Of a DNA stretch of 8,032 nt, positions 5,315-8,032 are shown piece by piece. Position 1 is the first letter of the stretch, and every line of letters begins with the position of its first letter. Under the pieces are notes generated by a model that was not told the origin of the DNA, did not search any database, and worked only from the letters and a program-made list of their open reading frames with translations. Position numbers and translations under genes: made by a program. The stretch is from Deltaproteobacteria bacterium (lineage in GTDB: Bacteria > Myxococcota_A > Polyangia > HGW-17): contig QKIM01000052.1 of NCBI GenBank assembly GCA_003249585.1, positions 1 to 8,032 of the forward strand, read 5' to 3'.

Positions 5315-7525
5315 ATGGCCATCGATCGGGACAAAATCGCCAAGAACGCCCTGCGCTACATTCAGCGCGGGCAGTTCCAGAAGGCCATCGAGGAATACAA
5401 GCGGGTGCTCGCCGTGGATTCCCGCGACATCCGCACGCGCCTGAAACTCATTGACCTGTACTCGCGAGCGGGCCGCAAGCGTGAGGCGATCGACGAGTGT
5501 CTCCTGGTTGCAGAGGCCTACGCCGACCAAGGCTTCTACCTGAAGGCCATCGCCGTCTACAAGCAAGCGCTGCGTATCGACCCCGAGAGTGCCCCGCTGT
5601 TCCGGAACATGGGGGAGATGTACCTCAAACAGGGGCTGGTCGGGGACGCGCTGGCATCCTTCAAGCGAGGCGTAGACGTTCTGCGCCGTCAGGAAATGTC
5701 AGAGGAGGCGGCCCGGCTCCTGGTTCGCATGGAAGAGATGGCGCCGGAGAACGCCGCGATCAAGATTCACTTGGCCGAGCTGTATCTGGACGAGGGCAAA
5801 TACGACGAGTTTGGCGACGAACTGGGGAAGCTTGTGCTGCAGCTGCGGGGCGAAGGTCGTTCCCGGAAACTCCTCCAGGCAGTGGAATCCTTCTACACGA
5901 AGTCCGACCACCACCCCGTCGTGCTTCAACGCTTGGCCGAGCTCTACGTCGAACTGGGTGAGGAAGAGAAAGCCCTCTCTGTGATCGGCGAGGGTCTGGA
6001 ACGGGACGCCGACGACCGGGACCTGAGGTTGCTGGCCCTGCGCGCGCACCTAGTACTCGGGCAGTTGGCGGAGGCCCGCCGAGTGGCCCTGGGGCTGTAT
6101 GAGGAGGACCCTGACGACCTTTTCATCCTGGAACAACTCGCGGCCATTGCCCAGGCTCGCGGAGACCGGGGCGAGCTCTCCCAGGCATACAAGGCCGTAG
6201 CCAAAGTCTATGGCCGCCGGGGGCTGCATCAGAAGGAAGAGGTCTACTTCAAGAAGGTGCTCGAGGTGGATCCCCGTGACGCGGAGGCCCGACTCGCGCT
6301 GGGGCAGGTGATGGTGGAGACGGCGCCACGGCAGCCTGACGCCGAAGAGATCCCGGGGCTGGGCGAGGATTGGGGAACGGAGGTCGCCGATTCCTCTGAC
6401 GACGCGGTGCACCAGGGATTGGTGGAGGCCGAGCTCTATCTCAAGTACGGCATTGATCAGAAGGCAGCCGAGAAGCTCCGGGAGCTTACCACTCTCGCCC
6501 CGGATGACGTCGAGATTCGCCAAAAACTCCGTGACCTGTGCCAGCGACAGGGAGACCGGGACGGCTGGGTACGAGAGCAGCTCCATATCGCCGAGATCTT
6601 TCTCCGTGACAAGCGCGAAAATGAGGCGCTGCGAGCCTATCAGGCCATCTTGGAGGTGGAACCGGAAAACGCGGACGCGCGGAAGGCCGTCCAGTATCTG
6701 AAACCGGATGCCCTCAGGCCCGGGCCGGTCGAGGTCGAGATCGACGTGGGCGGAGCCCTGCCTCAGTTCGTGGACGAGGGCGGCGGTGAGCGGGTCGTCT
6801 ACGGTGGGGACACCTCGGTGGACTCGGACGAGGAGATCCTCCGCCGCGGCTTGGCCGAGGCCGACTTCCACGAGGCCCAAGAGCGCAACGAGGAAGCCTT
6901 GGCCGCGCTGCTCAAGCTGCGGCAGCGATTCCCCACGTCTCCGCACCTGGGTGCTCGCCTGGAGCGCCTGGGGTGGCGCGGGGAGCACGAGGCCGAGGAC
7001 GGAGATTTCATCGATCTGCAGGCCGAGGTCCTGGAAGGGATGGATCTGCGGATCAGTAGCGAATTCGAGGGTTTCGAGGACTTCGAGGTCTCGGAGCTGG
7101 ACGACATCGTGCGGGAGTTCAAGTCCGGGATTGCCGAGAAGCTCGACGAGGCCGACTTTGAAACCCACTACAACCTGGGCGTGGCATACCGGGAGATGGG
7201 GCTCATGGAAGATGCCGCTCAGGCCTTCCAGATGGCTGCGCGTTCGCCGGACAAAGCGAGGGACGCCTACACCTCTCTCGCCATGGTGCTGCGGGAGCAG
7301 GATCGCCGGGGCGATGCCTTGGGAGCCCTCAAGATGGCCCTTGCCGTGCCTAACAACACCCCTGAGGATCGAGCGGCTATCCTGTTCGAGATGGGGATCA
7401 CGGCCGAAGAGGAGGGGGACTGGGATCGTGCCCTGCAGGCCTTCGAGAAGACCTCCGAGATCGACCCTGCGCACCGGGATGTGCGTTCCCGCCTCCAGAA
7501 GCTGAGAGCGCGGGCGGGGAGCTGA
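5315..7525 (+). CDS. Large multi-TPR scaffold protein (736 aa)
   Basis: No signal peptide or membrane segment is visible, so it is probably a cytoplasmic scaffold. Tetratricopeptide-type helix pairs run through most of the length. Clear ones are near residues 9-37 (ALRYIQRGQFQKAIEEYKRVL), 72-120, 204-230, 294-330 (VYFKKVLEVDPRDAEARLALG), 368-400 and 420-458 (EALRAYQAILEVEPENADAR). C-terminal repeats cover about 616-735, including ETHYNLGVAYREMGL. Three linkers interrupt the array: acidic 337-364, Gly/Glu-rich 463-508, and acidic 555-600 containing FEGFEDFEVSELDDIVREF. The last motif followed by ETHYNLG(I/V)AYREMGL recurs, to my recollection, in deltaproteobacterial TPR proteins. TPR arrays assemble multiprotein complexes. 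The gene sits 9 bp after gcvH and 6 bp before an ExeA/GspA-like gene, which is the best clue to a partner. The start is clear from ATG 5315 and its AGGGGG. The exact function is unknown. Confidence 0.9.
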   Translation: MAIDRDKIAKNALRYIQRGQFQKAIEEYKRVLAVDSRDIRTRLKLIDLYSRAGRKREAIDECLLVAEAYADQGFYLKAIAVYKQALRIDPESAPLFRNMGEMYLKQGLVGDALASFKRGVDVLRRQEMSEEAARLLVRMEEMAPENAAIKIHLAELYLDEGKYDEFGDELGKLVLQLRGEGRSRKLLQAVESFYTKSDHHPVVLQRLAELYVELGEEEKALSVIGEGLERDADDRDLRLLALRAHLVLGQLAEARRVALGLYEEDPDDLFILEQLAAIAQARGDRGELSQAYKAVAKVYGRRGLHQKEEVYFKKVLEVDPRDAEARLALGQVMVETAPRQPDAEEIPGLGEDWGTEVADSSDDAVHQGLVEAELYLKYGIDQKAAEKLRELTTLAPDDVEIRQKLRDLCQRQGDRDGWVREQLHIAEIFLRDKRENEALRAYQAILEVEPENADARKAVQYLKPDALRPGPVEVEIDVGGALPQFVDEGGGERVVYGGDTSVDSDEEILRRGLAEADFHEAQERNEEALAALLKLRQRFPTSPHLGARLERLGWRGEHEAEDGDFIDLQAEVLEGMDLRISSEFEGFEDFEVSELDDIVREFKSGIAEKLDEADFETHYNLGVAYREMGLMEDAAQAFQMAARSPDKARDAYTSLAMVLREQDRRGDALGALKMALAVPNNTPEDRAAILFEMGITAEEEGDWDRALQAFEKTSEIDPAHRDVRSRLQKLRARAGS

Positions 7526-7531
7526 ACACCC

Positions 7532-8032
7532 GTGCACCGGCTCTTCGGTCTCTCGCGGGATCCCTACGCACCGGTTTGCGACGGCGATCTCTACTGGGAG
7601 AATCCACGACGCAGAGACGTTCGCTCCGAGGTGAGCCGACTCCTGCTCGGGGGGAACAGTGTCTGGCTGCACGGAGAGGCCGGTGCGGGGCGGGAGTCTG
7701 TCATGGCCCGGGCCGTGGAAGAGGTTGCCCTGGCTGGGCGGCCGGTGATCTGGGGCGGTTCCAACGCACCAGCGGATGCCCAAGCTCTCCTCGATCTTCT
7801 CCTCGATGTCGCCGGGGTCGGCACGACCGACGGCGCTCTCATCGACCGTGCCGCCGCAGTGTATCAAGCCATGCTCGATGGTTTCTCCCGGGGCGGTCCG
7901 GTGGTCGTCGCCCTCCAGTGCCCCGCGGACGAGGGTGCCCGGACGGAACTCGAGGTGCTTGCGAGTCTGCGCGTCGCGGGGAAGCAGTTGGTCGCTCTGG
8001 CCACGTGGGGCGAGGGAGAGGCTCCGGTGGAG
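7532..8032 (+). CDS. ExeA/GspA-like AAA-family protein, 3'-truncated, degenerate nucleotide site
   Basis: The frame is open from GTG 7532 to the window edge (167 codons, no stop). The N-terminus HRLFGLSRDPYAPVCDGDLYW matches the opening of ExeA/GspA-type ATPases (FGL-x-x-x-PF...), which power or organise pilus and type II secretion assembly. Then comes a P-loop position, residues 48-56 GEAGAGRES. The consensus GxxGxGK(S/T) would need Lys and Ser/Thr, but Arg54 and Glu55 stand there. The expected Walker B region reads PVVVALQCPADE (residues 123-134), lacking Asp right after the hydrophobic strand. The following leucine-rich helix and the strand KQLVALATWGE fit the ExeA layout. It starts 6 bp after the TPR gene, with GGAG 10 nt upstream of the GTG. 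It may be a catalytically dead relative used as an adaptor. The family call rests on patterns in an incomplete protein. Confidence 0.65.
   Translation, partial: MHRLFGLSRDPYAPVCDGDLYWENPRRRDVRSEVSRLLLGGNSVWLHGEAGAGRESVMARAVEEVALAGRPVIWGGSNAPADAQALLDLLLDVAGVGTTDGALIDRAAAVYQAMLDGFSRGGPVVVALQCPADEGARTELEVLASLRVAGKQLVALATWGEGEAPVE

Noticed and set aside
6708..7505. Plus-strand 265-codon ORF in another frame inside the large TPR gene
   Set aside because: Its Arg/Ser/Pro/Trp-rich translation is typical of an out-of-frame G+C-rich shadow, and TPR motifs continue in the main frame throughout.
6050..7867. Minus-strand open frame (605 codons) opposite the large TPR gene
   Set aside because: The plus strand carries clear TPR periodicity and a good ribosome binding site. 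The antisense frame runs across the 7525/7532 gene junction and matches nothing recognisable.

Overview
This is a high-G+C window (roughly 60-65% by eye) from a bacterial chromosome. Nine genes lie on the plus strand, with two cut by the window edges. Gaps run from overlaps of 14 and 8 bp up to 60 bp, and no stretch of 300 bases lacks a gene. GTG starts are common (at 2864, 3378, 3780 and 7532). No rRNA, tRNA, CRISPR array, transposon, convincing terminator or convincing promoter was found, so the whole stretch may be one long transcription unit entered from upstream of base 1. Gene content and protein style suggest a deltaproteobacterium in the old broad sense (Myxococcota, Desulfobacterota or similar), or a related uncultured lineage. 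The supporting features are aroB followed by TPR and Roadblock/LC7 genes, a Xaa-Pro peptidase, a stand-alone gcvH, and a large TPR protein with a FEDFEVSELDDI-type C-terminal motif next to an ExeA/GspA-like gene. This assignment is inference.

Layout. Bases 1-854 hold the 3' part of aroB (3-dehydroquinate synthase). Bases 841-2028 encode a predicted lipoprotein with a von Willebrand factor A (VWA) domain and an intact MIDAS, and 2063-2803 encode a secreted protein with an acidic PGE-type motif. These two envelope proteins may work together. Bases 2864-3385 encode a small TPR protein, overlapped by a Roadblock/LC7-like protein (3378-3728). Next come an M24 Xaa-Pro-type peptidase (3780-4877), the lipoyl carrier GcvH (4922-5305), a 736-residue TPR scaffold (5315-7525), and the start of an ExeA/GspA-like protein (7532 to the edge). 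The last one lacks the usual Walker A lysine and a normal Walker B.

How they fit together. aroB, the peptidase and gcvH are metabolic housekeeping genes. The others (VWA lipoprotein, secreted partner, TPR and Roadblock pair, TPR scaffold, ExeA-like protein) look like parts of cell-envelope or polarity machinery, possibly linked to a type IV pilus or secretion apparatus encoded nearby. That link is a hypothesis from context and cannot be shown from this window. The points most worth a second look are the degenerate nucleotide-binding site in the ExeA-like protein, the 10-G tract that decides the C-terminus of the secreted protein, and the VWA/secreted-protein and TPR/Roadblock pairs.
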